Assembly: GCF_000013085.1 (NCBI RefSeq)
Contig: NC_007643.1
Coordinates: 2,279,001-2,343,000 of the forward strand
Length of the DNA: 64,000 bases
Direction: 5' to 3'
From: Rhodospirillum rubrum ATCC 11170
GTDB lineage: Bacteria; Pseudomonadota; Alphaproteobacteria; Rhodospirillales; Rhodospirillaceae
This document shows, one piece after another, positions 1 to 8,398 of this stretch. How positions within the stretch are numbered: the first letter of the stretch is position 1; every line of letters begins with the position of its first letter. The position numbers and the translations under genes are program-made. The notes under the pieces are model-generated. The model saw only the letters and a program-made list of their open reading frames with translations, was not told where the DNA came from and did no database searches.

Positions 1-214
1 GCCCGACATCCAGATCGCCGGTGCCGATCAGGATCACCGCCCTGGCGCGCACGATGGCGTCGTCGCTCAAGGCGTTGACCACGCCCTGATCGCTGCGCAC
101 CTCGATATCGATGCGGTGCCCCGCCCCGCTGGCGGCCCGGCGCAGGGCCTCGGCGACCAGCAGCGCCTGGGTGCTCCGCTCGCCCCCGCCGACGACCGCG
201 ATAAACTGGCTCAT
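1..214 (-). CDS. fruA: Fructose PTS permease FruA, N-terminal EIIB part (truncated by window edge)
   Basis: Only about the first 71 residues are present; the gene runs off the left edge. It starts MSQFIAVVGGGERSTQ and continues with an alpha/beta domain typical of the N-terminal EIIB-like domain of fructose-specific EIIBC permeases, which take a phosphate from FruB and phosphorylate incoming fructose. A GGAGGAG ribosome site sits 5-6 bases before the ATG at 214. It lies 43 bases downstream of fruK on the same strand, matching the fruB-fruK-fruA order known from Rhodobacter. The family call is supported more by context than by the short fragment itself. Confidence 0.8.
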   Translation of the reverse strand, partial: MSQFIAVVGGGERSTQALLVAEALRRAASGAGHRIDIEVRSDQGVVNALSDDAIVRARAVILIGTGDLDVG

Positions 215-257
215 GATATCTCCTCCCCGGCGGGTCTGCGCCCGCGTTGGCAACGCG

Positions 258-1241
258 TTAGGCTTGAAGACGCGCGATATGGGTTTGCCCGGCCAGGGCG
301 AGAACGACGTCGCGTCCGGGTAATTGGGCGCCGACATGGCGAAGCTTGGCCGCGGCGAAGGCCGTCGCCAGCCGGGCGGTGTCTTCAAGACCCAGGTCCT
401 GGCGCAGCGCCGCGACCAGACCGGCGACCATGGCGTCGCCGGCCCCGACCGTGCTCAGCGCCGTCATCGCCGGCAATTTGGCGTGCAGGGCCCCCTCGTC
501 GGAGACAAACAACGCCCCATCCGAGCCCAGCGACACCACCACCCGGGCAACCCCCTTCCCGCGCAAGCCATGGGCGGCCTCTTGAACATCGGCCAGCGTC
601 GGCAAGGCGCGGCCGGCCCAGGATTCCAGCTCGTGGCGGTTGGGCTTGACGCAATGGGGCAGGTGATCGGCCGGAGCTTCCAGGGCGCGGGTCAGGGGCC
701 AGCCGCTGACATCAAGCACCACTTTCGCGCCGCGTTCGCGCAAAGCCCCGACCAGTCCGACATAGGTCTTGTCATCAAGCCCGCGCGGCAGGCTACCCGA
801 CAGCACCACCGGCGTGCCCGGCGCCAGATCGGCCAATAAGGCCGTCGCCACCCGCTCAAGGCAGGGGCGATCGATTTCCAACCCCGGCAGATTGATATCG
901 GTGGTCGGCCCGCCGCCGCTGCTGACCAGCTTGATGTTGGTGCGGGTCTCGCCGGGGATGCGCACGAAGCGGTCGATCATGCCCTTGGCGGCGAACAGGG
1001 CGTCGAAGGGGCCGGAATTATCCCGCCCCAGAACGCCATAGACGGCGACGCTCTCGCCCCAATCGGCCAGACAGGCGGCGACGTTGATCCCCTTGCCGCC
1101 GGCGTCCGAGCGGGTGGCGCGAGCGCGGTGGACGGTTCCCGGGGTCAGGGCCTCAAGGGTGATGGTCTGATCGATGGCGGGGTTAAGGGTCAGGGTGCGG
1201 ACAATCAAGGCGGAGGGCAAGGCGGAGGGATCGCTGCTCAT
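258..1241 (-). CDS. fruK: 1-phosphofructokinase
   Basis: PfkB-family sugar kinase of 327 residues that would convert the fructose 1-phosphate made by the PTS to fructose 1,6-bisphosphate with ATP. Both family signatures are visible: DAGGKGINVA near residues 47-56 and TVGAGDAMVAG near 265-275, whose Asp269 is the expected catalytic base. The ATG at 1241 overlaps the fruB stop (TGATG), which argues for translational coupling and against the longer open frame reaching 1457. The gene sits between fruB and fruA, so the substrate assignment to fructose 1-phosphate is firm. Confidence 0.95.
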   Translation of the reverse strand: MSSDPSALPSALIVRTLTLNPAIDQTITLEALTPGTVHRARATRSDAGGKGINVAACLADWGESVAVYGVLGRDNSGPFDALFAAKGMIDRFVRIPGETRTNIKLVSSGGGPTTDINLPGLEIDRPCLERVATALLADLAPGTPVVLSGSLPRGLDDKTYVGLVGALRERGAKVVLDVSGWPLTRALEAPADHLPHCVKPNRHELESWAGRALPTLADVQEAAHGLRGKGVARVVVSLGSDGALFVSDEGALHAKLPAMTALSTVGAGDAMVAGLVAALRQDLGLEDTARLATAFAAAKLRHVGAQLPGRDVVLALAGQTHIARLQA

Positions 1242-3748
1242 CACAAGTCGGCCTCCAGGGCGCGCACATCGGTCGCGGTCTCGCAGGTCAGGGCGCGTTC
1301 GGCCAGGGCGCGCAAGGCCGTGGCGTCGCAATCGCGCAGGCGTTCCTTGACCGCCGGGATATCGCGCGGCGTCATCGACAATTCCTGCACCCCCAGCCCG
1401 GTCAGCAGGGCGGCGCCAAAGGGATCGCCAGCGATGCCGCCGCAGATGCCGACCCACCGCCCATGGGCGGCCGCGCCATCAACGGTCATGCGGATCAAGC
1501 GCAGCACGGCCGGATGCAGGCTATCGGCCTCGGCCGCCAGTTCGGGGTTCTGGCGGTCGATGGCCAGGGTGTATTGGGTCAAGTCATTGGTGCCGATCGA
1601 GAAGAAATCGGCGTGGCGGGCCAGCACATCGGCGGCCAGGGCGGCGGCGGGAACCTCGACCATGATGCCCAAAGCCACCTCCGGTCCCTCGACCTCGGCG
1701 CGGATGCGCTCGCAGATGCCGCGCAGGGCGATGATCTCGGGAACCGAGGTGATCATCGGGAACATGATCGACAAGGGCTTGCCGCTCTTGGCCGCCCGAT
1801 AGAGGGCGCGCAGTTGCGGATCGAGCAGATCGGGGCGGCGCAGCAACAGGCGGGCGCCGCGCACGCCCAGGAAGGGATTGTCCTCGCGCGGCAGATCCAG
1901 GTGGGCCACCTGCTTGTCACCGCCGATATCGAGCGCCCGCACGATCAGCGGCCGGCCGTTCAGCGCGTCTTGCATGGCCGTATAGGCCGCCAGTTGCGCC
2001 TCTTCGTCGGGGGTATCGCCGCGTTCCAGGAACAGGAATTCCGTGCGCATCAGCCCGACGCCCTCGGCGCCTTGCGACAGGGCGAAGGCGGCCTGATCGG
2101 CGAAATTGACATTGGCGGCGATCTCGACCCGGTGGCCGTCGCGGGTGCTGGCGGGCAGGCTGCGCCGCTCCTCCTCACGCGCCCGGCGCAGGCCCTGTTC
2201 GGCGATGAAGGCGCGGGCCGAAGACAGCGCCTCGGGCGAGGGATCGGGGTAAAGCCGCCCGCCATAGCCATCAAGGATGGCCAAAGTGCCGCTTTCCAGG
2301 GCCAGCAGTCCGGGACCGGCGGCGACCATCGCCGGCAGCCCCATGGTCCGGGCGAGAATGGCGGTATGGGCGGTCGGCCCGCCCTGGGCGGTGGCCAGCC
2401 CGACGACGCGGGACGGATCAAGGCCGGCGGTTTCCGAAGGCGCTAGATCGCCCGCGATCAGAATGCAGGGCTCGTCGGGCAAGTCGTGCAACGACGCGCC
2501 GCCTAGGCCGGGATCAAGCTGGCCCAGAACCCGCCGGCCGACATCGCGCAGATCGGCGGCGCGGGCGACCAGCAGGGCATTGCCCAAAGCCGCCAGCTTG
2601 CCGGCCATGCGTTCGATCGCCTGATCCCACGACCAAGCCACGCCATGGCCTTCCACCATCAACTGGCAGGTCAGGGTGATCAGATCCGTATCATTGAGCA
2701 ATTCGCCCTGGGCCTTGAAGATGCCGGCTTCCGAGGGACCAAGCCGACGCGCCGTGTCATCGGCCAGGGCCTTGAGCTGCAGGCGGGTGGCGCTCAGCGC
2801 CTCGTGCAGGATATTGCCGCCCTCGCTCAACGGCACCGGGTGGTCGGGAACGCTGCGGTCGGCGGCGGCCAGCACGTGAAGGCGGCCGATCGCCAGCCCG
2901 GGCGCGGCGGCGATCCCGGCCAAGGCCATCGGCGCGCCCGGCGGGTGCCAGCCGATCACCGGCTGCTTGGCGCGGCGCGCCGCCAGGGCGGCATCGGCGC
3001 GTTCCTGAACGGAAAGATCGAGCATGGTCGCCTTGAGCCGGGACAGCGCCTGATCGGCATCGGGCCCCTCGGCCGAAACCGAAATCCGCTCGCCCTGGGT
3101 CAGGCCAAGGCGCAGCAGGGCCACCAGATTCTTGACATCGGCCACCTCGTCGCCGTGGCGGATCTGACAGCGCGCCGCATAGCCCTTGGCCGTATCGACC
3201 CAGCGCGCCGCCGGCCGGGCATGCAGGCCGTTGGGATAATCGAGCACCCATTCGAAGCGCTTCGCCAGATCGCTAACCGGAACAGCCGGGGCGTTAACCT
3301 CGGGGTCGGTGGTCAGGGCGGTGATCACGTCGCCGGGATCGCTGGTCACGAACAGGCCGCCCAGGCGGTCCTCGTCCTGAAGCAGGCGGGTCAGGCGGCG
3401 CAAGATGGCGATATGGGTATCGGATTGGGCGGCGATGGCGACGACCAGCCGGGCCGACTGGCCGGGGTTCCATTCCACGCCATCGGGGACCTGAAGCACG
3501 GCGATGCCATTGGCGCGCACCAGGGCGCGGTCTTCGGCCATGCCGTGGGGAATGGCGACGCCGTGACCCAGGAAGGTGTTGGCCACCCCCTCGCGGCGGA
3601 TCATGCTTTGGGCATAGCCCGCTTCAACGCAGCCCGCCGCCACCAGCATCTGCGCCGCCTGGGCGATGGCATCGGCCTTGTCGCGCGGGCTGACCGCCAA
3701 ACGCACGAGATCGCGGGGCAAGGCCCCTACCGTATCGACGGACCCCAT
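1241..3748 (-). CDS. fruB: Fused PTS phosphoryl carrier EIIA(Fru)-HPr-EI
   Basis: Multiphosphoryl transfer protein of 835 residues that carries phosphate from PEP to the fructose permease in one chain. Residues 1-150 are EIIA with the phospho-His68 motif GVAIPHG. Residues about 165-255 are HPr with GLHARPA (His176). The rest is enzyme I with GGPTAHTAILARTMGLPA (His461) and a C-terminal PEP-site cysteine (Cys769, in VGICGG). The start at 3748 is chosen because GGGAGGAG lies seven bases upstream; an upstream open frame to 3823 lacks such a site. First gene of the fru operon. Length is close to R. capsulatus FruB. Confidence 0.95.
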   Translation of the reverse strand: MGSVDTVGALPRDLVRLAVSPRDKADAIAQAAQMLVAAGCVEAGYAQSMIRREGVANTFLGHGVAIPHGMAEDRALVRANGIAVLQVPDGVEWNPGQSARLVVAIAAQSDTHIAILRRLTRLLQDEDRLGGLFVTSDPGDVITALTTDPEVNAPAVPVSDLAKRFEWVLDYPNGLHARPAARWVDTAKGYAARCQIRHGDEVADVKNLVALLRLGLTQGERISVSAEGPDADQALSRLKATMLDLSVQERADAALAARRAKQPVIGWHPPGAPMALAGIAAAPGLAIGRLHVLAAADRSVPDHPVPLSEGGNILHEALSATRLQLKALADDTARRLGPSEAGIFKAQGELLNDTDLITLTCQLMVEGHGVAWSWDQAIERMAGKLAALGNALLVARAADLRDVGRRVLGQLDPGLGGASLHDLPDEPCILIAGDLAPSETAGLDPSRVVGLATAQGGPTAHTAILARTMGLPAMVAAGPGLLALESGTLAILDGYGGRLYPDPSPEALSSARAFIAEQGLRRAREEERRSLPASTRDGHRVEIAANVNFADQAAFALSQGAEGVGLMRTEFLFLERGDTPDEEAQLAAYTAMQDALNGRPLIVRALDIGGDKQVAHLDLPREDNPFLGVRGARLLLRRPDLLDPQLRALYRAAKSGKPLSIMFPMITSVPEIIALRGICERIRAEVEGPEVALGIMVEVPAAALAADVLARHADFFSIGTNDLTQYTLAIDRQNPELAAEADSLHPAVLRLIRMTVDGAAAHGRWVGICGGIAGDPFGAALLTGLGVQELSMTPRDIPAVKERLRDCDATALRALAERALTCETATDVRALEADL

Positions 3749-3871
3749 AAGCGCACTCCTCCCTGGTCCGGCTTGCCGCCGGTCCCGTTGCCAGACCTGG
3801 GATGCGGCCCTTGGCTTCCGCAAAACCGGCGAAAGCCGGTTTCATTCCCTGGCCTGATTTTCACCGAATGG

Positions 3872-3900
3872 AGTGAAAACGATTTCACAAATTTTGTCAA
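3872..3900 (-). promoter_or_regulatory. Predicted fruBKA promoter
   Basis: On the minus strand TTGACA (3900-3895) is followed after 17 bases by TTCACT (3877-3872), a good -35 and a weak -10. The palindromic operator at 3873-3888 fills the spacer and covers the -10, as expected for repression by the divergent LacI-family regulator. This leaves a leader of roughly 115 bases before fruB. Confidence 0.5.
3873..3888. promoter_or_regulatory. Putative FruR operator
   Basis: GTGAAAACGATTTCAC is a 16-bp near-perfect palindrome with a central CG, the form bound by LacI/GalR proteins and close to the E. coli Cra core. A further TTTTCAC at 3858-3864 faces the GTGAAAA half, so a second overlapping half-site is possible. 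It sits in the divergent fruB/fruR intergenic region. Confidence 0.6.
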
Positions 3901-3976
3901 AAACCAATTCGGAGAAGATATAAATCTTCCTTATCCTTCCCATCTCAAGGGGCTAGGTTAAAAAGAAGGGGGGACC

Positions 3977-5002
3977 ATGGATGACAATGATGCGAAACCG
4001 ATGACCGTCAGCATCAAGGATGTCGCCCGCCATGCCGGGGTCTCGCCCTCGACGGTGTCGCGCGCCCTGGGTCGCGGGCCGATCAGCGAGCCTTTGCGCC
4101 AGCAAGTCGAGGCCGCCGTCCGTGAAACCGGGTATCGGCCCAATCTTTCGGCGCGGCGCTTGCGCTCACGCGAGAGCGGAACCGTCGGCCTGATCCTGGC
4201 CGATATCGGTAACCCCTTTTTCACCGCCCTGACGCGGGCGGTGGAAGACGCCGCCTATCAGGCGGGGCTGCGGGTGATCTTGTGCAATACCGGCGAAGAC
4301 GCCGAGCGCGAGGCGATGTATCTGCGGCTGATGCAGGAAGAGCGGGTGAGCGGGGTGATCTTCGCCCCGACCCTGGCCTATCTCGACCACCCGCCGCAGT
4401 CCCCCCTGGATTTTCCCGTCGTTCTTGTCGACCGCGCCGGGCCCCAGGGCCTTTATGACAGCGTCGTGCTCGACAACGAGGCCGCCTGCGCCACCCTGGT
4501 CGATCATTTCCACGCTCGCGGCTATCGGCGCATCAATGGGCTGTTTGGCAAGACCAGCGCCACCGGCGTCGAACGCCGCCGGGGCTATGACGACACCATG
4601 CGGGCTTACGGCCTGGAGCCCAAAGCCTGCGCCATCGCCCCCCATGCCGAAGCCGCCGAGGTCGCCGTCAGCCGCTGGCTGAGCGAGCCCGAGCCGCCCG
4701 AGGCGATCGTCGCCAGCAACAGCCTGCTGCTGATCGGCGCCCTGCGCGCCGTCCGCCGCGCCTGGCTGCGCCTGCCCGACGACATCGCCCTCGCCGGCTT
4801 CGATAACGAGCTGTGGACCGAACTGGTCGAACCGGGAATGACGGTGATCGAACAGCCGATCGAAGCCATCGGCCGCGCCGCCATGTCCCTGCTGCGCGAC
4901 CGCATGGCCGATCCCACCCTGCCCCCCCGGCAGATCGTGCTCAAGGGCCGGGCGATCATCCGCGGCTCAAGCGCCCCCGCCTTGGACGAGCGGAGTTTTT
5001 AG
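3977..5002 (+). CDS. fruR: LacI-family fructose operon regulator
   Basis: A 341-residue repressor with an N-terminal helix-turn-helix (SIKDVARHAGVSPSTVSRA, about residues 12-30) followed by a periplasmic-binding-protein-like effector domain that begins at TVGLILADIGNPFF. It is divergent from fruBKA with 228 bases between starts and an operator-like palindrome between them, so control of the fructose operon, and probably of itself, is inferred. The ATG at 3977 follows a GGGGGGA run; an internal Met at codon 9 is a possible alternative. The effector (fructose 1-phosphate or 1,6-bisphosphate) cannot be read from the sequence. Confidence 0.85.
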   Translation: MDDNDAKPMTVSIKDVARHAGVSPSTVSRALGRGPISEPLRQQVEAAVRETGYRPNLSARRLRSRESGTVGLILADIGNPFFTALTRAVEDAAYQAGLRVILCNTGEDAEREAMYLRLMQEERVSGVIFAPTLAYLDHPPQSPLDFPVVLVDRAGPQGLYDSVVLDNEAACATLVDHFHARGYRRINGLFGKTSATGVERRRGYDDTMRAYGLEPKACAIAPHAEAAEVAVSRWLSEPEPPEAIVASNSLLLIGALRAVRRAWLRLPDDIALAGFDNELWTELVEPGMTVIEQPIEAIGRAAMSLLRDRMADPTLPPRQIVLKGRAIIRGSSAPALDERSF

Positions 5003-5081
5003 TTAAAAAATTGGGGCCCGCTTTATGACTCACTCCGCACTGTTCTCGAATCCATAAAATGGCGGTCCCCGCATCACCCCC

Positions 5082-5105
5082 GGTTCAAGTCCACCCCAGC
5101 AACCA
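5082..5105 (+). other. tRNA 3'-end-like string (possible old attachment site)
   Basis: The 24 bases begin with GGTTCAAGTCC, a T-arm and loop sequence, and end in ACCA about where a tRNA 3' end would be, but one base short. No upstream half of a tRNA is present and the T stem does not pair with the bases before it. It lies in the 224-base gap between fruR and hipA. It could be a leftover attachment site or chance. Confidence 0.2.
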
Positions 5106-5186
5106 TACCAACCTCCCCTGGCGCCCCGCCACTCCGTAGTGTCTTCGATACCATTTTCCATCCCTCCTTATCTGTCTGGTTATCGC

Positions 5187-5230
5187 CATATCTGACAGAT
5201 AAAGGATCATAACTTGTCATATATGACTAT
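5187..5230. repeat. Left copy of direct repeat bracketing hipBA
   Basis: This 44-base stretch matches 34 of 44 positions with 6850-6893 without gaps. The conserved blocks are CATATCTGAC, TCATAACT and TCATATATGACTA. It contains the perfect palindrome GTCATATATGAC (5216-5227), which touches the hipA stop codon, and the odd palindrome TATCTGACAGATA. It may be a second HipB operator downstream of the module or a scar of insertion. Confidence 0.75.
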
Positions 5231-6459
5231 ATTTTGAGTGCCTCCTCTATCTGATCATGGACAAAGGCCGGCTCATAATCGCGCGCCAGCGTGCCAGAAA
5301 CGCCAACCCGTCTGAAGGCTTCCCGCCATCCGCCCGAAACACGCTGCGCCGTTGTCCGGATGATATCCCGTGCCTCGGCCTCGGGAATCTCGAAAAACGC
5401 GCAGGCTTCCAGTGCAAGGTTGATCGACCGATCATGGGCCCCGCCCTCAAGGATCGCCGTCTCAAGATGCGGGGTGCGATCCGGCGCCGGGTTCACGTCG
5501 AACACCGGCGACAAGCGCCACTGCCCCGCCCCCACATAAAGGAAGCCGTGATTCTTCAGGTGATCGTCCTTGTTGGACACGAGGATGGTGAAGATCAGAC
5601 GCCGATAGAGTTCGCGGAAATCGTCAGAGGGATTAGGTGAATAAGACCGCATGAAATCGACGATCTCGGTATAGGATCCCAGTTCCGCCCCCGTCTTGCC
5701 GAGTGCGGTGCGCGCTGAGATATAGGGTATCCGTGCGGCTCCGCGTCGGTCGAACCGCTGGATCAGCGCAACGGGGAACGGTGTGTCCGCCAGTTCCAGC
5801 CGTGCCTCGGGCGTGCGGATGCCGCAGGCCGCCGCCAAGCGCAGCGTCGCGACCTCAACGCGCTCGATCGGCTGTTGATCGTGGACCGAGGTGAACTTTG
5901 CCAGCCACAGCGCATCGCCGTCCCTGACATTGGCCTTGGGGCGGGCGCCGCCGGAGCCGCCGGCGCCCGCCAGCGTCTGCATCTCCTCGGGCGAGATTTC
6001 CTTGCCTTGCTCATAGGCTCGCGCGATCGCCGTGATGGTTTCGAGAGCGACCAGACGCGGAACGGCGTCCGCTGCCTTACCGCGAATGACCTCGCCCTTG
6101 TCATCCAGAAAGCGCAACGCACCTTGCCGGCAGGCATCGTCGGAAAGCGTCAGATACTCGAATTCGTTGAGGCCATTGCCATAGGCGCGTTCGAGCAGCC
6201 TGCGTCCCCAACTGTCCGGAGCCGCATCGGCGAAAACGCCCGCCAATGCGTCGCGCATGGTGCCAGGCTGTCCCGAAGTGTGGAATGGACCGGCCTCAAG
6301 AGGGAAATCGGGCTGTATGGCGAAGGCGCGCGGGTTTTCGATCCACTCAGCGCCATAGGTGAAGGTCGAGAATTGCCGCGGCCCGGTATGGGTGAAACGC
6401 ACTTGGCCCACCGATGTTCGGCTTTCGCCAAGCGCGACGTGGGCGACGAAATCGACCAT
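5227..6459 (-). CDS. hipA: HipA-family serine/threonine kinase toxin
   Basis: A 410-residue HipA-type kinase. The glycine-rich loop AGAGGSGGARPK (residues 164-175) carries the serine region autophosphorylated in E. coli HipA. The kinase core NKDDHLKNHG (296-305) supplies catalytic Asp298, and the metal-binding FDVNP follows at 320-324. In E. coli the target is glutamyl-tRNA synthetase; the target here is unknown. The ATG overlaps the upstream hipB stop as TGATG. The stop lies inside a palindrome of the left flanking repeat. No truncation is seen, so it is probably active. Confidence 0.92.
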   Translation of the reverse strand: MVDFVAHVALGESRTSVGQVRFTHTGPRQFSTFTYGAEWIENPRAFAIQPDFPLEAGPFHTSGQPGTMRDALAGVFADAAPDSWGRRLLERAYGNGLNEFEYLTLSDDACRQGALRFLDDKGEVIRGKAADAVPRLVALETITAIARAYEQGKEISPEEMQTLAGAGGSGGARPKANVRDGDALWLAKFTSVHDQQPIERVEVATLRLAAACGIRTPEARLELADTPFPVALIQRFDRRGAARIPYISARTALGKTGAELGSYTEIVDFMRSYSPNPSDDFRELYRRLIFTILVSNKDDHLKNHGFLYVGAGQWRLSPVFDVNPAPDRTPHLETAILEGGAHDRSINLALEACAFFEIPEAEARDIIRTTAQRVSGGWREAFRRVGVSGTLARDYEPAFVHDQIEEALKI

Positions 6460-6845
6460 CAGAAGGAAGCCCCGTCAGGGTCCACAACGTCCCGCCGATC
6501 CTGCTTTTCCTCCGCCTGAGCCTTCTGCTTTCTCAGCCTTGCCGCGAAGGAGCGGCCCCGGCGCGGTCCGTGCTCTGCTGTCAGCGCCAGCCCCAGATCA
6601 TCCTTGCGGATATCGACTAGGTCGGCGAGCCGCTCCAGAAGGCCTAGAACAAGCAGAACGTCGGCAAGCGTTCCAATGGCAACGCCGGGATCACCCCGTT
6701 CAAGGCGGGCGATGGAACTTGGCGAGGTTCCCGCGCGCACGGCAAGATCCGCCACGGCGATGCCGCGCCGGAGACGCGCGTTGCGGATATCCTGGCCCAG
6801 CCGTTCCAGTGCTGGTTTCGCCTTGGGAGACCCCATCTCAGTCAC
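6459..6845 (-). CDS. hipB: HipB-like antitoxin, XRE family
   Basis: A 128-residue protein with a helix-turn-helix (IAVADLAVRAGTSPSSIARLERG, about residues 29-51, broken here only by description). It should bind DNA upstream of itself and neutralise HipA. The reading frame opens with GTG at 6845; an ATG three codons later is an alternative. The C-terminal 50 residues are basic and lysine/arginine rich, longer than in E. coli HipB (88 residues). It overlaps hipA at its stop. Palindromic operator candidates lie just upstream. Confidence 0.85.
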   Translation of the reverse strand: MTEMGSPKAKPALERLGQDIRNARLRRGIAVADLAVRAGTSPSSIARLERGDPGVAIGTLADVLLVLGLLERLADLVDIRKDDLGLALTAEHGPRRGRSFAARLRKQKAQAEEKQDRRDVVDPDGASF

Positions 6846-6849
6846 TCAT

Positions 6850-6893
6850 CATATCTGACGCAATATAGCTCATAACTAATCATATATGACTAG
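6850..6893. repeat. Right copy of direct repeat bracketing hipBA
   Basis: Partner of 5187-5230, with the same order and spacing of blocks (31 bases between CATATCTGAC and CATATATGAC in both). This copy is in the hipB promoter region. Confidence 0.75.
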
Positions 6894-6896
6894 TTA
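6873..6896. promoter_or_regulatory. Putative HipB operator
   Basis: A 24-bp palindrome with only one mismatched pair of positions: outer arms TAACTA and TAGTTA, inner ATCATATATGAC. It lies 28 bases before hipB. A TATATT -10-like box on the minus strand (6867-6862) sits between it and the gene, so binding would cover the -35 region. Autorepression is inferred from the HipBA family. Confidence 0.6.
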
Positions 6897-6963
6897 TAGT
6901 CACAATCAAGACTTCCAGCCCGCGTCCTCCTAGCAGCGTGAGCGTCTTGTTTCGATATCTGGG

Positions 6964-7022
6964 GCAGAAGGAGGGCAAAGCCCCCCTGTGGCTGAGCCAC
7001 AGCCTCGGCCGCCCCCTTCTGC
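6964..7022 (-). terminator. Nested hairpin downstream of paaK
   Basis: The outer arms (6964-6976 and 7011-7022) pair over 12 bp with one bulge. The inner palindrome CTGTGGCTGAGCCACAG (6986-7002) forms a second stem. There is no T run on the minus strand, so it may be a terminator, a transcript-stabilising 3' structure or a cruciform. Confidence 0.5.
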
Positions 7023-7030
7023 GCCCCCCC

Positions 7031-8344
7031 CTAATACTGTTTGCGCAGATCGCGCACCCGGGCGGCCTTGCCTTGCGAGCGGGCGATCTGGCCCGGGGGC
7101 ACCACGATGATGCGGGCGGTGACGCCGACCAGGGATTTGATATGGCGGCCCAGGTCGCGGCCGATGGCGTCGTAGTCGTCGCAGGGCAGCCCCTCGCGGG
7201 CCTCGACCTCGACGGTCAGGGTGTCCAGCGAGCCGTCGCGTTGCAAGATCAGCTGGTAATGGGGGGCGAGGCCCGGGCGGCCGACCATCACCGCTTCCAG
7301 CTGCGAGGGATACACATTGACCCCGCGGATGATCATCATGTCGTCGTTGCGCCCGGTCACCCGCAGGATGCGCCGGTGGGTGCGGCCGCAGGGGCAAGGC
7401 TCGTCCGACAGCCGGGTGATATCGCGGGTGCGGTAGCGGATCATCGGCAGGGCCTGCTTGGTCAGGGTGGTGATGACCAACTCCCCCTGCTCGCCCACGG
7501 GCAGCGGCCGCAGGGTTTCCGGGTCGATGACCTCGAACAGGAAATGATCCTCCCAGCCATGCAGACCGGCCTGCTCGGCGCATTCGACCGCGACGCCCGG
7601 CCCCATGATCTCGCTTAGGCCGTACACGTCCATGGCGCGGATACCAAGGCGCTCCTCGAGTTCCAGGCGCATGCCCTGGCACCAGGGCTCGGCGCCAAAC
7701 AGCCCCACCCGCAAGGGTCCGCCCTTGAGATCAACGCCCCGCCGCTCGGCCTCCTCGGCGAGATTGATCGCGTAGGATGGCGTGCAGCACACGACATTGG
7801 CGCCGAAATCCTTGAGCAGCAGGATCTGCTTTTCCGTATTGCCCCCCGACATCGGCACCACGGAACAACCCAGGGCCTCGGCGCCGTAATGGGCGCCCAG
7901 ACCGCCGGTGAACAGGCCGTAGCCATAGGCGTTATGCAAGATATCGCCCGGCCGGCCACCGGCGCAGGCGATGCAGCGCGCCATCAGCCCGGCCCAGGTG
8001 TCGATATCGGCGCGGGTATAGCCGACCACCGTGGGCAAGCCGGTGGTGCCCGACGAGGCGTGGAGCCGCACCACCTGATCGCGCGGCACGGCGAACAGCT
8101 TGAAGGGATAGGCCTCGCGCAGGTCGTCCTTCACCGTGAAGGGGAACCGCGCCAGATCCTCAAGCGTGTTCAGATCCTCGGGCGAGACCCCCTTGGCCTC
8201 GAAAGCCCGTCGGTAATGGGGAACGCTGGCGTAAACCCGGGTCAGGGTGTCCTTGAGACGGGCGAATTGCAGGCCGGCGAGGTGCTCGCGCGGCATCGTC
8301 TCGCGATCTTTCGCGAACATATAGCCATCGTTGGAAATATGCAT
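7031..8344 (-). CDS. paaK: Phenylacetate-CoA ligase family protein
   Basis: A 437-residue acyl-adenylate-forming ligase with the nucleotide loop SSGTTGLPT (97-105), the YGLSEIMGPG motif and a C-terminal GRNDDMMIIRGVNVYPSQLE hinge region typical of PaaK. It would activate phenylacetate or a related arylacetate to its CoA ester with ATP. It lies 54 bases downstream of iorB, so it probably uses acids related to those made from aromatic 2-oxoacids by IorAB. GGGGGGACC precedes the ATG. Genes for the epoxidase branch of phenylacetate breakdown are not in the window, so a role in assimilation or in balancing arylacetyl-CoA is equally possible. Confidence 0.88.
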   Translation of the reverse strand: MHISNDGYMFAKDRETMPREHLAGLQFARLKDTLTRVYASVPHYRRAFEAKGVSPEDLNTLEDLARFPFTVKDDLREAYPFKLFAVPRDQVVRLHASSGTTGLPTVVGYTRADIDTWAGLMARCIACAGGRPGDILHNAYGYGLFTGGLGAHYGAEALGCSVVPMSGGNTEKQILLLKDFGANVVCCTPSYAINLAEEAERRGVDLKGGPLRVGLFGAEPWCQGMRLELEERLGIRAMDVYGLSEIMGPGVAVECAEQAGLHGWEDHFLFEVIDPETLRPLPVGEQGELVITTLTKQALPMIRYRTRDITRLSDEPCPCGRTHRRILRVTGRNDDMMIIRGVNVYPSQLEAVMVGRPGLAPHYQLILQRDGSLDTLTVEVEAREGLPCDDYDAIGRDLGRHIKSLVGVTARIIVVPPGQIARSQGKAARVRDLRKQY

Positions 8345-8398
8345 CGGTCCCCCCTCAAAGATCAGCGGCGCCTTTCCCCCGCGCCGCCCGCAAAAAGC

